Part shown: in pieces, positions 35,639-45,393 of the stretch
Numbering within the stretch: the stretch's first letter is position 1
Layout: every line of letters begins with the position of its first letter
From: Streptomyces sp. S.PNR 29
GTDB taxonomy: Bacteria > Actinomycetota > Actinomycetes > Streptomycetales > Streptomycetaceae
Assembly: GCF_030386795.1 (NCBI RefSeq)
Contig: NZ_JANUQM010000004.1
Span: 459,630-523,629, forward strand
DNA: 64,000 nt
Reading direction: 5' to 3'
Program-made: the position numbers and the translations under genes
The notes under the pieces: model-generated
Told to the model about the DNA's origin: nothing
Seen by the model: the letters and a program-made list of their open reading frames with translations, nothing else
The model's database searches: none

Positions 35639-36241
35639 GTGTTCACCGGAATCGTCGAAGAGCTGGGCGAGGTCACCGCCGTCGAGAACCTCGACGACGC
35701 CTGTCGCTTCCGCCTGCGCGGCCCCGTCGTCACCAAGGGCGCACAACACGGCGACTCCATCGCCGTCAACGGCGTCTGCCTCACGGTCGTCGACCACGAG
35801 GGCGACGAGTTCACCGCAGACGTTATGGCCGAGACGCTGAACCGCTCCAGCCTGGGCGTCCTCACCGTCGGCTCCCGCGTCAACCTCGAACGCCCCACCG
35901 CGGTCGGTGCACGCCTCGGCGGGCACATCGTGCAGGGCCATGTCGACGGCACCGGCGAGATCCTTGAGCGCAAGCCCTCCGAGCACTGGGAGATCGTCAA
36001 GATCTCGCTCCCGGCGGACCTCGCCCGCTACGTCGTCCAGAAGGGGTCCATCACCGTCGACGGCATCAGCCTCACCGTCGTCGACGCCGGTCCGGACTAC
36101 TTCACCGTCAGCCTGATCCCCACGACCCTCGCGCTGACCACGCTCGGCCACAAGCAGAGCGGCGATCTTGTCAACCTTGAGGTCGACGTCATCGCCAAGT
36201 ACGTCGAGCGGCTGCTGGCGAGTCAGGGGGCCGGCCGGTGA
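35639..36241 (+). CDS. ribE: Riboflavin synthase alpha subunit
   Basis: A 200-residue enzyme that dismutates two 6,7-dimethyl-8-ribityllumazines to riboflavin. Two lumazine-binding repeats are visible: [11 protein letters not shown] with VNGVCLTVV, then [13 protein letters not shown] with [12 protein letters not shown] 35639 is chosen because GGCAGGAGGA ends 8 bases before it and FTGIVEE is the normal N-terminus. First gene after the riboswitch; its stop overlaps the next GTG. Confidence 0.95.
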   Translation: MFTGIVEELGEVTAVENLDDACRFRLRGPVVTKGAQHGDSIAVNGVCLTVVDHEGDEFTADVMAETLNRSSLGVLTVGSRVNLERPTAVGARLGGHIVQGHVDGTGEILERKPSEHWEIVKISLPADLARYVVQKGSITVDGISLTVVDAGPDYFTVSLIPTTLALTTLGHKQSGDLVNLEVDVIAKYVERLLASQGAGR

Positions 36242-36882
36242 ACTGGCTCAACTCCGAGGCGTTCACGCTGTTCGGGCAGCACATCAAGTGGTCGGACATG
36301 ATCGGCAACGTGATCGGTCTGGCCGCCCTCGCCCTCGGCTGGCGGCGCTCCATCTGGACCTGGCCCGCCCAGTTCGTCTCCGGCCTCATCCTCTTCGCGG
36401 CCTTCGCCACCGCCCACCTCTCCGGCAGCGCGGGCAAACAGGTCGTCGTCATGCTCGTCGCCGGCTACGGCTGGTGGCAGTGGCAGCGCGGCAAGGGGCA
36501 GGCGGAGGACGGTCACATCGCCGTACGGTTCGCCACCTGGCGCGAGCGCGGGGTGCTGGCCGGCGCCGCCGCCCTCGGCACCCTCGCGGTCGGCGGCCTG
36601 TTCACCGCCTTCCCGACGCTGTCCTGGGACCCCTGGCCGGACGCCTACATCTTCGTCGGCACCGTCGTCGCCATGTACGCCCAGGCGCGCGGCATGGTCG
36701 AGTTCTGGTTCGCCTGGCTGCTCGTCGACCTGGTCGGCGTGCCGCTCAACTTCGCCAACGGCTTCGCCTTCTCCGGCTTCGTCTACGTCATCTACGGCGC
36801 GCTCGTCCTGTGGGGCCTGCGCGACTGGTGGCTGCGCTCCCGCAAGGCCGCGCGGCCCGTTCTGGAAGGAGCGCCCGCATGA
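36238..36882 (+). CDS. ribM: PnuC-family riboflavin transporter, RibM-like
   Basis: A 214-residue membrane protein of the PnuC fold with about 7 helices and Trp-rich segments ([32 protein letters not shown]). PnuC proteins carry nicotinamide riboside, but the rib-operon members (RibM of streptomycetes, PnuX of corynebacteria) take up riboflavin. Its place between ribE and ribBA under an FMN riboswitch supports the riboflavin role. Overlaps ribE (GTGA) and ribBA (ATGA) by 4 bases each. Confidence 0.88.
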   Translation: MNWLNSEAFTLFGQHIKWSDMIGNVIGLAALALGWRRSIWTWPAQFVSGLILFAAFATAHLSGSAGKQVVVMLVAGYGWWQWQRGKGQAEDGHIAVRFATWRERGVLAGAAALGTLAVGGLFTAFPTLSWDPWPDAYIFVGTVVAMYAQARGMVEFWFAWLLVDLVGVPLNFANGFAFSGFVYVIYGALVLWGLRDWWLRSRKAARPVLEGAPA

Positions 36883-38168
36883 CCGCGGCCCCCATCCTGT
36901 ACAGCACCGACGGCATCGAGGACTTCGCGCTCGACCCCGTCGAACAGGCCATCGCCGACATCGCCGCCGGCCGCCCGATCGTGGTCGTCGACGACGAGGA
37001 CCGGGAGAACGAGGGCGACCTCGTCATCGCCGCCGAGAAGGTGACCCCGGAGATCGTCGCCTTCATGATGAGCGAGTGCCGCGGCCTGATCTGCGCCCCC
37101 ATGGAGGGCGAGGAACTCGACCGGCTCCAGCTCCCGCAGATGGTCGAGGACAACACCGAGTCCATGAAGACCGCGTTCACCGTCTCCGTGGACGCCACCG
37201 CCGCGCACGGCGTGACCACCGGCATCTCGGCCTCCGACCGCGCGACCACGCTGCAACTGCTCGCGAGCGGCACGGCGGAGCCCTCGGACCTCGTCCGCCC
37301 CGGCCACATCTTCCCGCTGCGGGCCAGGCCGGGCGGCGTGCTGGCGCGTGACGGCCACACCGAGGCCGCCGTCGACCTCGCCCGGCTGGCGGGCCTGCGC
37401 CCGGCCGGTGCCATCGTCGAGATCGCCGGCGAGGACGGCCAGATGCTGCGCCTGCCCGAGCTGATCCCCTTCGCCCGCAAGCACGGCCTGACGATCATCT
37501 CCATCGAGGACCTGATCGCCTACCGCCGCAGCAGTGAGCCCACCGTCCGCCGCGAGGCCGAGACCCGCCTGCCCACCGTCCACGGCACGTTCACGGCGTA
37601 CGGCTACCGCTCCACCGTCGACGGCGTCGAGCACATCGCCCTCGTGCACGGCGACATCGGCGACGGCGAGGACGTCCTCGTCCGCGTCCACTCCGAATGC
37701 CTCACCGGCGACGTCTTCGGCTCCGCCCGCTGCGACTGCGGCCCCCAGCTGGACACCTCCCTGGCCCGCATCCAGGCCGAGGGCAGGGGAGTGGTGGTCT
37801 ACCTGCGCGGACACGAGGGGCGCGGCATCGGCCTGCTGTCCAAGCTGCGCGCGTACGAGCTCCAGGAACAGGGCCACGACACGCTCGACGCCAACCTGGA
37901 GCTCGGCCTGCCCGCCGACGCCCGCGACTACGGCGCCGGGGCCCAGATGCTGCGGGACCTCGGCGTGCGCAGCCTGCGCCTGATGACCAACAACCCCGAC
38001 AAGACCGCGGCGCTCGTCCGCCACGGCCTCAAGGTCACCGGCCGCGAGCCGATGCCCGTACAGGCGGGTGAACACAACCTCCGGTACCTGCGCACCAAGC
38101 GGGACCGGATGGGCCACGACCTGCCCTGGCTGGACCCGTCCCCCGTGTCCGCCTGCAGCAACCAGTAA
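36879..38168 (+). CDS. ribBA: Bifunctional DHBP synthase / GTP cyclohydrolase II
   Basis: A 429-residue fusion. The N-terminal half (about 1-215) makes 3,4-dihydroxy-2-butanone-4-phosphate: [18 protein letters not shown] and [11 protein letters not shown]. The C-terminal half opens [18 protein letters not shown], the zinc ligands in CDCGPQL, and [17 protein letters not shown]. Both active sites look intact. It is coupled to ribM by an ATGA overlap. The deaminase/reductase gene ribD (ribG) is not in this operon and must lie elsewhere. Confidence 0.95.
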   Translation: MTAAPILYSTDGIEDFALDPVEQAIADIAAGRPIVVVDDEDRENEGDLVIAAEKVTPEIVAFMMSECRGLICAPMEGEELDRLQLPQMVEDNTESMKTAFTVSVDATAAHGVTTGISASDRATTLQLLASGTAEPSDLVRPGHIFPLRARPGGVLARDGHTEAAVDLARLAGLRPAGAIVEIAGEDGQMLRLPELIPFARKHGLTIISIEDLIAYRRSSEPTVRREAETRLPTVHGTFTAYGYRSTVDGVEHIALVHGDIGDGEDVLVRVHSECLTGDVFGSARCDCGPQLDTSLARIQAEGRGVVVYLRGHEGRGIGLLSKLRAYELQEQGHDTLDANLELGLPADARDYGAGAQMLRDLGVRSLRLMTNNPDKTAALVRHGLKVTGREPMPVQAGEHNLRYLRTKRDRMGHDLPWLDPSPVSACSNQ

Positions 38169-38191
38169 GAGAACCGAGGAGACACGAGAAC

Positions 38192-38677
38192 GTGAGCGGC
38201 AAGGGTGCACCGGAGCTGACCGTACGCAACGTGGGTGACCTCAGGGTCGCCGTCATCGCGGCGCAGTGGCACGAGAAGGTGATGGACGGTCTGGTGGACG
38301 GCGCCCTGCGGGCGCTGCACGACCTGGGGATCGACGAGCCGACCCTGCTCCGGGTGCCCGGCAGCTGGGAACTCCCCGTCGTCGCCAAGGTCCTCGCGGG
38401 CCGCGGCTACGACGCGATCGTCGCCCTCGGCGTCGTCATCCGCGGCGGCACCCCCCACTTCGACTACGTGTGCCAGGGCGTCACCCAGGGCCTCACCCAG
38501 GTCTCCGTCGACACCGGCGTCCCCGTCGGCTTCGGCGTACTGACCTGTGACACCGAGGAGCAGGCCCTGGACCGGGCGGGTCTGCCCGGCAGCAACGAGG
38601 ACAAGGGGCACGAGGCGGTGACGGCGGCGGTGGCGACGGCGGCCACGCTCCGCTCAGTATCCGAACCCTGGCGTTAG
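38192..38677 (+). CDS. ribH: 6,7-dimethyl-8-ribityllumazine synthase
   Basis: A 161-residue lumazine synthase condensing the RibBA product with the pyrimidinedione. Seen: [45 protein letters not shown] with the catalytic histidine, and [13 protein letters not shown]. Last gene of the rib operon, 23 bases after ribBA, with a GTG start after GAGGAG. Confidence 0.95.
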   Translation: MSGKGAPELTVRNVGDLRVAVIAAQWHEKVMDGLVDGALRALHDLGIDEPTLLRVPGSWELPVVAKVLAGRGYDAIVALGVVIRGGTPHFDYVCQGVTQGLTQVSVDTGVPVGFGVLTCDTEEQALDRAGLPGSNEDKGHEAVTAAVATAATLRSVSEPWR

Positions 38678-38710
38678 GCCCGCCGGCACACGCGTAAAGT
38701 GGGCGCCACC

Positions 38711-38983
38711 ATGTCCAAGAAGACGTTCGAGGAGCTCTTCACCGAGCTCCAGCACAAGGCCGCCCACGGCGACCCCGCCACTTCCCGCACCGCCGAGCTG
38801 GTCGGGAAGGGGGTCCACGCCATCGGCAAGAAGGTCGTCGAGGAGGCCGCCGAGGTCTGGATGGCCGCCGAGTACGAGGGCAAGGAGGCGGCCGCCGAGG
38901 AGATCTCGCAGCTGCTGTACCACGTCCAGGTGATGATGGTCGCTCGCGGCATCTCCCTGGACGACGTCTACGCCCACCTGTAA
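38711..38983 (+). CDS. hisE: Phosphoribosyl-ATP pyrophosphatase
   Basis: A 90-residue all-helical MazG-fold enzyme for the second step of histidine synthesis. Seen: [26 protein letters not shown] with the metal-binding glutamates, and [14 protein letters not shown]. It is followed 48 bases later by hisG and may be partly co-transcribed with the rib genes. Confidence 0.93.
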   Translation: MSKKTFEELFTELQHKAAHGDPATSRTAELVGKGVHAIGKKVVEEAAEVWMAAEYEGKEAAAEEISQLLYHVQVMMVARGISLDDVYAHL

Positions 38984-39031
38984 AGCCCCTTTTTCAGACA
39001 CACACCCCTTCACGCAAAGGAAGCCGACCTC

Positions 39032-39880
39032 ATGCTGCGCATCGCCGTCCCCAACAAGGGTTCCCTGTCAGGCCCTGCGGCGGAGATGCTGCATGAGGCC
39101 GGCTACCAGCAGCGCCGCGAGTCCAAGGAACTGCGGATCGTCGACCCCGAGAACGACGTCGAGTTCTTCTACCTCCGCCCCCGCGACATCGCGATCTACG
39201 TTTCCTCCGGCCAGCTCGACATCGGCATCACCGGCCGCGACCTGCTCATCGACTCCGGCGCCAACGCCGAGGAGATCCTGCCGCTGGGCTTCGCCCGCTC
39301 CACCTTCCGCTACGCCACCAAGCCGGGCACGGCCGGCGGCGTCGGCGACCTCAACGGCATGACGGTCGCCACCTCCTACGAGGGCATCGTCGCCAAGCAC
39401 CTCGCCGACAACGGCATCGACGCCTCCGTCGTCCACCTCGACGGCGCCGTCGAGACCGCCATCGAGCTCGGTGTCGCAGAGGTCATCGCCGACGTCGTCG
39501 AGACCGGGACCTCGCTGCGCAACGCGGGCCTGGAGATCATCGGCGAGCCGATCATGAAGTCCGAGGCCGTCGTGATCCGCCGCACCGGCGCGGACCCCGA
39601 GGAGCCCAAGGTGCAGCAGTTCCTGCGCCGTCTCCAGGGCGTCCTGGTGGCCCGGACCTACGTGATGATGGACTACGACTGCCGCGTCGAACAGCTGGAG
39701 AAGGCCGTCGCGCTCACCCCCGGCCTGGAGTCGCCGACCGTCTCCCCGCTGCACAACGAGGGCTGGGTCGCCGTCCGCGCGATGGTCCCCGCCAAGGAGG
39801 CCCAGCGGATCATGGACGATCTGTACGAGATCGGCGCACGGGCCATCCTGACCACGGCCATCCACGCCTGCCGCCTCTGA
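39032..39880 (+). CDS. hisG: ATP phosphoribosyltransferase, long form
   Basis: A 282-residue enzyme for the first, feedback-controlled step of histidine synthesis. Seen: AVPNKGSLSGPA, DIGITGRDLL, and the PRPP loop VVETGTSLRNAGLE. The C-terminal regulatory domain (about 205-282) marks the HisZ-independent long form. It forms a pair with hisE. Confidence 0.94.
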   Translation: MLRIAVPNKGSLSGPAAEMLHEAGYQQRRESKELRIVDPENDVEFFYLRPRDIAIYVSSGQLDIGITGRDLLIDSGANAEEILPLGFARSTFRYATKPGTAGGVGDLNGMTVATSYEGIVAKHLADNGIDASVVHLDGAVETAIELGVAEVIADVVETGTSLRNAGLEIIGEPIMKSEAVVIRRTGADPEEPKVQQFLRRLQGVLVARTYVMMDYDCRVEQLEKAVALTPGLESPTVSPLHNEGWVAVRAMVPAKEAQRIMDDLYEIGARAILTTAIHACRL

Positions 39881-39902
39881 GCCGACGGGGGAACCGTTCG
39901 TC

Positions 39903-40358
39903 ATGCCGGATCTGCCCGCACTTCCCGTCACCTTCCGGCCGGGCCGCACCCGTGCCGTCCTGCTGACCTCCGCCGTGGTGATGTTCGTGGTCATCACGAC
40001 GGTCGCGATGCTGCTGGAACACCTCAGCACCGGGGAGCGCCTCAGTTTCGTCCTCACGGCGCTGCTCCTGGACAGCGTCCTGCTCCTGCTGGCCCGGCCC
40101 AAGGTCGTCGCCGACGAGGACGGCGTCACCGTCGTCAACCTCACCAACAAACGCCGCCTGGAATGGGCCGAGATCCTTCAGGTGAACCTCCGCCCGGGCG
40201 ACCCGTGGGTGTTCCTCAACCTCAGCGACGGCACCAGCCTGCCCGCGCTCGGCATCCAGCCGGGCATCGCCAAGCAGCGGGCCATCGCCGACGCGCGCGC
40301 CCTGCGGGCGCTCGCCGAGGCCCGCTCCACCGCGCACCCCGAGGCACCTCAGGGCTGA
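39903..40358 (+). CDS. PH-domain membrane protein
   Basis: A 151-residue protein with two N-terminal membrane helices (LLTSAVVMFVVITTVAMLL and FVLTALLLDSVLLLL), then a bacterial PH-like domain (DGVTVVNLTNKRRLEWAEILQV, PWVFLNLSDG). Occurs next to hisG in many streptomycetes. Function unknown. Starts 22 bases after hisG and ends before a terminator, so it is probably the last gene of the his transcript. Confidence 0.8.
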   Translation: MPDLPALPVTFRPGRTRAVLLTSAVVMFVVITTVAMLLEHLSTGERLSFVLTALLLDSVLLLLARPKVVADEDGVTVVNLTNKRRLEWAEILQVNLRPGDPWVFLNLSDGTSLPALGIQPGIAKQRAIADARALRALAEARSTAHPEAPQG

Positions 40359-40441
40359 CTCGGGGCTGACTCGGGGCGGCCTTGGGGCCTTCTCGGGGAC
40401 ATCCACCCTGCCGCAGGCACCCCTGTCTTGATTAATCTGGT

Positions 40442-40470
40442 GGCGGAGGCGCACCCTATGCGCCTCCGCC
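40442..40470 (+). terminator. Hairpin terminator after the his/PH genes
   Basis: A 12-base perfect stem (GGCGGAGGCGCA and complement) with a CCCTA loop, followed by TCT. Splits the his group from the CNNM/CBS pair. Confidence 0.75.
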
Positions 40471-40595
40471 TCTGTCGCACCGCCCGGTGCACAGGGGCTC
40501 CTGCTACCCGAGGAGTGACCTACTCCGGCGATGGACGGATCGTCCTGCAGTACCTGCGCCGCCCCCTGCCGACATAGCGCGGAGGCGGCGGCATC

Positions 40596-41930
40596 ATGAC
40601 CATCCCCCTGCTGCTCCTGGCAGCCGCTTTCCTGCTGATCCTGGCCAACGGCTTCTTCGTGGCGGCCGAGTTCGGCCTGGTCACGGTCGAGGCCACGGAG
40701 GCCGAGAAGGCCGCCGCCGAGGGCGACCGACGAGCCCACCGGGTCGTCGAGTCGCTCAAGGAGCTGTCCTTCCAGCTCTCCGGCACCCAGCTCGGCATCA
40801 CCATCACCTCCCTCGTCGTCGGCATGCTCGCCGAACCGGCGCTCGCCCAGCTGCTGGACGGCCCGTTCACCGCGATCGGCATCCCCGAGGGCGCGGTGTC
40901 CGGCGTGGCCGTGGTCGTCGGCATGCTGCTGGCCTCGGCCGTGCAGATGGTGATCGGCGAGCTCGTGCCCAAGAACTGGGCCGTGTCCCGGCCCATGCAG
41001 GTCGCGCGCTTCGTCGCCGGCCCGCAGCACGCCTTCGCACGCCTGTTCCACCCGGTGATCGCCGGTCTGAACGCCGTCGCCAACCGTCTCGTCCGCGCCC
41101 TGGGCATCGAGCCGACCGAGGAGCTGGCCTCCGCCCGCACCCCCGACGAACTCGTCTCGCTCGCCCGGCACTCCGCGCAGGCCGGCGCCCTGGAACAGGA
41201 CACAGCGGACCTTTTTGTACGAACCCTCTCGCTGGCCGAGCTGACCGCGCAGCATGTCATGACCCCGCGCGTGAAGGTGAGCGCCCTGCAGTCGTCGGCG
41301 ACCGCCGAGGACGTGGTCAACCTGACCCGCGCCACCGGCCTGTCCCGCTTCCCCGTCTACCGGGAGAAGATCGACGAGATCGTCGGCATGGCCCACCTCA
41401 AGGACGCCCTCGCGGTGCCCGTGCAGGACCGCCTGCGCACCCCCGTCGGCCGTATCGCCCGCCCGGCGCTGCTCGTCCCCGAGACGCTGCCCGTCCAGCC
41501 CCTGCTCGCCCGTCTGCGCAGCGAGCAGCCCATCGCGGTCGTCGTCGACGAGTACGGCGGCACGGCCGGCGTCGTCACGCTGGAGGACATCGTCGAGGAG
41601 ATCGTCGGCGAGGTCCACGACGAGCACGACGACGTGCTCAACGAACTGCCCGAACTCGCCGCCGCCCCGTCCGAGGACGGCAGGCCCGCCTGGGATGCCG
41701 ACGGCAGCTGCCGTGTCGACATCCTGCAGCGCATAGGCCTCGATGTGCCGGAAGGGCCGTACGAGACCGTCGCCGGCCTGGTCGCCGACCTGCTCGGCCG
41801 TATCCCGGCCGTCGGCGACAAGGCCGAGCTGCCCGGCTGGCGGCTGTCCGTGCGCCAGGTCGGCCACTACCGCGCCGAGCGCGTGCGGCTGGTGCGGACG
41901 GCCCCCGTCGCGGCGGAGGTCTCCCGATGA
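40596..41930 (+). CDS. CNNM/CBS-domain (HlyC/CorC-like) membrane protein, longer paralogue
   Basis: A 444-residue protein: a CNNM membrane domain with a conserved start (LLILANGFFVAAEFGLV) and a GELVPKNWA segment, two CBS domains (MTPRVKVSAL to VVVDEYGGTAGVVTLEDIVEEIVGEV), then a C-terminal CorC_HlyC domain. Relatives are implicated in Mg2+ or Na+ export; the haemolysin label is historical. It overlaps its paralogue by 4 bases. Confidence 0.87.
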   Translation: MTIPLLLLAAAFLLILANGFFVAAEFGLVTVEATEAEKAAAEGDRRAHRVVESLKELSFQLSGTQLGITITSLVVGMLAEPALAQLLDGPFTAIGIPEGAVSGVAVVVGMLLASAVQMVIGELVPKNWAVSRPMQVARFVAGPQHAFARLFHPVIAGLNAVANRLVRALGIEPTEELASARTPDELVSLARHSAQAGALEQDTADLFVRTLSLAELTAQHVMTPRVKVSALQSSATAEDVVNLTRATGLSRFPVYREKIDEIVGMAHLKDALAVPVQDRLRTPVGRIARPALLVPETLPVQPLLARLRSEQPIAVVVDEYGGTAGVVTLEDIVEEIVGEVHDEHDDVLNELPELAAAPSEDGRPAWDADGSCRVDILQRIGLDVPEGPYETVAGLVADLLGRIPAVGDKAELPGWRLSVRQVGHYRAERVRLVRTAPVAAEVSR

Positions 41931-43009
41931 GCCTGCTGCAACTCCTCTTCGCCGCGCTGCTCGTGCTCGCCAACGGCTTCTTCGTCGGCGCCGAGTTCGC
42001 GCTGGTCTCCGTACGCCGCAGCCAGATCGAACCGCTCGGCACCGCCCGGGCCCGCCAGGTGCTCTACGGCCTGGAGCGGTTGCCGCAGATGATGGCGGCC
42101 GCCCAGTTCGGCATCACCGTCTGCTCGCTGACCCTGGGCGCGGTGGCCGAGCCGACGGTCGCCCACCTGCTGGAGCCGGTCTTCGAGTGGATCCACCTGC
42201 CGCACGGGATGGTTCACCCGCTCGGCTATGTCATCGCGCTCGCCGCCGTGGTCTTCTTCCACCTCGTCATCGGCGAGATGGTGCCGAAGAACCTGGCGAT
42301 GGCCGCCCCCGAGAAGGTCGCGCTGTGGCTCAGCCCCGGCCTGGTGGCCTTCGCCCGCCTCTGCAAGCCGATCACGGTCGCCCTCGGTGCCTGCGCCCAG
42401 GGCATCCTGCGGCTCTTCCGGGTCGAGCCGAAGGACGAGGTCGAGGCCGTCTTCACCAGCGAGCAGCTCAACCGGCTCGTGGAGGACTCCGGCCAGGCGG
42501 GCCTGCTGGACCCGGAGGAGCAGGAGCGCCTGGAGGACGCCCTGGAACTGGGCTCCCGGCCGGTCACCGACGTGCTGCTCAAGAGCGAGTCCCTGGTGAC
42601 CGTCCCCCCGTCGGTCACGCCGGGCCAGATCGTCGAGCTCACCGCCCGCACCGGCTACTCCCGCTTCCCGATCGCCGCGGGGACCGGTGCCTTCATGGGC
42701 TACCTGCACGTGAAGGACGTCCTGGATCTGGAGCACTCCGACCGGGCCGTGCCCCAGCAGATCTGGCGGCCCATGACCACGCTGCGGTCCGAGCTGCCGC
42801 TCGACGACGCGCTGACGGTGATGCGCCGGGCTGCCACGCATCTGGCGCAGGTGGCGGACACGTCCGGCAAGGTGCTCGGCCTGGTGGCGCTGGAGGACGT
42901 ACTGGAGCTGCTGGTCGGTGAGGTACGGGATCCGGCGCATCGACAGGTGCCGGAGGTGAAGCTGGCGGAGCCCAGGACCGGGGCCCCGGAGGAGGCGCTC
43001 ACCGGCTGA
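41927..43009 (+). CDS. CNNM/CBS-domain membrane protein, shorter paralogue
   Basis: A 360-residue paralogue of the preceding protein. Same CNNM start (LLVLANGFFVGAEFALV) and GEMVPKNLAMAAPEKV, then two CBS domains ending LEDVLELLVGEV. It lacks the C-terminal CorC_HlyC domain. ATGA overlap implies coupled translation, so the two may form a heteromer for divalent-cation transport. Confidence 0.86.
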   Translation: MSLLQLLFAALLVLANGFFVGAEFALVSVRRSQIEPLGTARARQVLYGLERLPQMMAAAQFGITVCSLTLGAVAEPTVAHLLEPVFEWIHLPHGMVHPLGYVIALAAVVFFHLVIGEMVPKNLAMAAPEKVALWLSPGLVAFARLCKPITVALGACAQGILRLFRVEPKDEVEAVFTSEQLNRLVEDSGQAGLLDPEEQERLEDALELGSRPVTDVLLKSESLVTVPPSVTPGQIVELTARTGYSRFPIAAGTGAFMGYLHVKDVLDLEHSDRAVPQQIWRPMTTLRSELPLDDALTVMRRAATHLAQVADTSGKVLGLVALEDVLELLVGEVRDPAHRQVPEVKLAEPRTGAPEEALTG

Positions 43010-43079
43010 GCGCGCGGGCGCCGCGCGGCGCCGGCCCGCCGGGGCCCGCCTCCCGTCCGCGGTGGTGCCGCGGGGTCCG

Positions 43080-44942
43080 TCATATCGCCGACGGATCCTG
43101 CGGTCCCCGCCCCGACAGCACCTCCCCGTACGCCTGCATGAGATCGGGCAGCCGAAGCGTCGCCAGGTCCTCCCGGGTCAGCGTCCCCGGATACACCGAC
43201 AACCGCAGATCCCGGTACGCGCAGCTCTTCTCGTACAGCGTCCGCAGGAACCGTCCGTTGCCCAGCTCGTCGATCCACCCCTGATCCACCACGTGTCCGG
43301 CGATGGACCGCAGCTCCTCCAGCGCCTCCTCGTCCCACATGTCGCCGTTCTCGGCGGCGAGGACCTTGCCGATCTCGGTGAGTTCGAGGGGCCGGTAGGA
43401 GGGGAAGTCGACGCGGGTGGTGAAGCGGGAGGACAGCCCGGGGTTGGCGGCCAGGAGGCGGTCCATGCCCTCGGGATAGCCGGCCAGGATCACCACCAGG
43501 TGGTCGCGGTTGTCCTCCGCCCGCTTCAGCAGCACCTGCAGGGCCTCGTCGCCGTACGCGTCGCCCTTGCCGTAACCGGAGTTGGAGAGGGCGTAGGCCT
43601 CGTCGACGAACAGCACACCGCCCAGCGCGGAGTCGATCAGCTCGTTGGCCTTCACCGCCGTCTGGCCGAGGTACTCGCCGACCAGGTCGGCCCGCTGGGC
43701 CTCCACGAGGTGGTCGCCGCCGAGCAGGCCGAGGGCGTAGAAGACGCGGCCCAGGATCCGGGCGACGGTGGTCTTGCCGGTGCCGGAAGGGCCGGAGAAG
43801 ACGAAGTGGCGTTTCGGCGGCTGGACCGGCAGCCCCTGGCCGGCCCGCAGCCGTGCCATGTTCAGCTGCGCCGACAACGCCTTGACCTGCCGTTTCACCG
43901 GTTCCAGGCCCACCATGCGCTCCAGCTCGGCAAGCGCCTCCTCAAGCAGCCCGGGGTCGGTCGGCCCGGCGGGCAGCGACTGCGCGGTGGCCACGGTCTT
44001 CTCCCGCACCGCCGGGTCGGTCACCGACGGCAGGGGACCGGTCGGCGGCTCGGGGTCGGACAGCTTCAGGTCGCGCTCCTCGGTGCCGAAGAGCGGGTCC
44101 AGACCGTCCGGGCCCTCCCCGCAGTCCTGCCCGGCGCCGGTGAGCGTGATCGCCGCGAGGTCGGCGGCATCGTCGTATCCGTCGCCCTCGGCGATCGCCG
44201 CGAGCCGTGCCGAGGTGTCCATGAAGGCGGGGTCGACCCGGTGCACGGCACGGTACAGGGGCAGCGCCGCCGCGCTGCGGCCCGTGCCCTCGTGGGCCCG
44301 CGCCAGCCAGTAACGCAGCTCCTTGCGCTGTGGCTGCTCGCTGCGGCAGCGCATCAGGGCCGCCGACAGCAAGGGCTCGGCCTGTCCGTACATCTCCAGG
44401 CGTACCCGGGCCATGCCGCCGAACAGCCCTGCCTCGATGCCGAGCATGGGGTCGGCGAGCAGTGGGTCGGTGTGCCGGACGAGCTGTTCCCAGTCCTTGA
44501 CCAGGTAGGCACGGCAGGCGTGCAGGAAGCGGACCTGGGGATCGGTGTCCACGGGCGGCAGCCCGGCGAGGGCCCGGTCGAGCTCGGGGACATGGCGGCC
44601 GTCCAGCCAGTGGGAGGCGTGCGCGAGCAGCAGGTCGCGGGGGCTCTCCAGCACCGGCTGCACCCACCAGCCCAGCCAGTACCAGGAGTTGAGGGTGCGG
44701 CGATGCCGGGTGCGCTGCTCGCCGAAGCGGTCCCGGTGCCGGAACATCCGAAGCAGCGCGGTCGTGGTGTCGACGCGCAGGGCGTGCAGCCCGAGCCAGC
44801 CGTCGGCCATCCCGGGATCCATCCGCACGGCGGTCCGGAACTCCTCCTCCGCCTGTGGATACGCTCCCATGGTGTAGGCGTCCACGCCTCGCAGCCAGGC
44901 GAGGTCGGCCGGGGCCTGAGGGCCCTGGGTGCCGAAGTCCAT
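43080..44942 (-). CDS. EccA-like AAA ATPase (CbxX/CfqX family) with TPR-like N-terminus
   Basis: About 620 residues. The N-terminal half is alpha-helical and TPR-like (MGAYPQAEEEFRTAVRMDPGMADGWLGL). The C-terminal half is a CbxX-type AAA domain: Walker A GPSGTGKTT, Walker B GVLFVDEAYAL, and the LSSRFTTRVDFPSY arginine region. This is the layout of EccA from type VII secretion systems, but no other ESX gene is present in the window. ATG 44942 is chosen because GGGGGA precedes it; GTG 44954 is possible. Confidence 0.85.
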   Translation of the reverse strand: MDFGTQGPQAPADLAWLRGVDAYTMGAYPQAEEEFRTAVRMDPGMADGWLGLHALRVDTTTALLRMFRHRDRFGEQRTRHRRTLNSWYWLGWWVQPVLESPRDLLLAHASHWLDGRHVPELDRALAGLPPVDTDPQVRFLHACRAYLVKDWEQLVRHTDPLLADPMLGIEAGLFGGMARVRLEMYGQAEPLLSAALMRCRSEQPQRKELRYWLARAHEGTGRSAAALPLYRAVHRVDPAFMDTSARLAAIAEGDGYDDAADLAAITLTGAGQDCGEGPDGLDPLFGTEERDLKLSDPEPPTGPLPSVTDPAVREKTVATAQSLPAGPTDPGLLEEALAELERMVGLEPVKRQVKALSAQLNMARLRAGQGLPVQPPKRHFVFSGPSGTGKTTVARILGRVFYALGLLGGDHLVEAQRADLVGEYLGQTAVKANELIDSALGGVLFVDEAYALSNSGYGKGDAYGDEALQVLLKRAEDNRDHLVVILAGYPEGMDRLLAANPGLSSRFTTRVDFPSYRPLELTEIGKVLAAENGDMWDEEALEELRSIAGHVVDQGWIDELGNGRFLRTLYEKSCAYRDLRLSVYPGTLTREDLATLRLPDLMQAYGEVLSGRGPQDPSAI

Positions 44943-44954
44943 CACGTCCCCCAC

Positions 44955-45393
44955 AAACCGTGCCCCCGTCGGTCTGCCGCCGGGCCGTCGCCCGCCGGCT
45001 GCCTTGGTCGAACCGCTGTACCGCGGACCGGAGTTGCAAGGTGCGCGAAGCTGCCGTCCGTAGGTCGCACCGAGGGCATCGTACCTGCGGTGGAGTCGGC
45101 GCCGAAGGGTGCCGCACGGGCCGTTCGGCGAGGTGGGAGCAGACGGACGCGCTCAGCTCGGTGACCGAGGGTGAACGATTTACGCCGCGCGGCGCCCGGA
45201 AAACAGGAGGAGGACAGAACGAAGCCCCCGATCACGGGGGAACAACCGGGGGCTTCGCGTCTGTCGGCGGCTCCGAATGGCCGCACATTGAGAACGTAAG
45301 TCCTGTACGGTCCCCCGGTCAAGCCGAGTTGAGGCACTGCGGGAAGTTCCCCTGCAAGGGTCTTCACAAGTTCAGCACACTGCGGACGGTCCG
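44955..45393. other. 439-base gap with one strong hairpin, no supported gene
   Basis: Upstream region of the EccA-like gene. Apart from the hairpin at 45220-45257 I see no RNA gene or convincing reading frame. The sequence is locally less GC-rich than its flanks. Confidence 0.5.
45220..45257. terminator. Hairpin, possible bidirectional terminator
   Basis: An 11-base perfect stem (CGAAGCCCCCG and complement) with a 16-base loop. On the minus strand the stem is followed by TTCT, so it most likely ends the transcript of the uridine-kinase-like gene. Confidence 0.6.

Noticed and set aside
40487..43009. 840-residue frame fused onto the second CNNM/CBS gene
   Set aside because: The N-terminal part is an Arg/Pro-rich shadow of the first CNNM gene. 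The real start is ATG 41927, overlapping the upstream stop.
45220..45257. Hairpin considered as an actinobacterial 6C RNA
   Set aside because: Only one stem-loop with five cytosines in its loop was found, not the paired C6 loops of that RNA.
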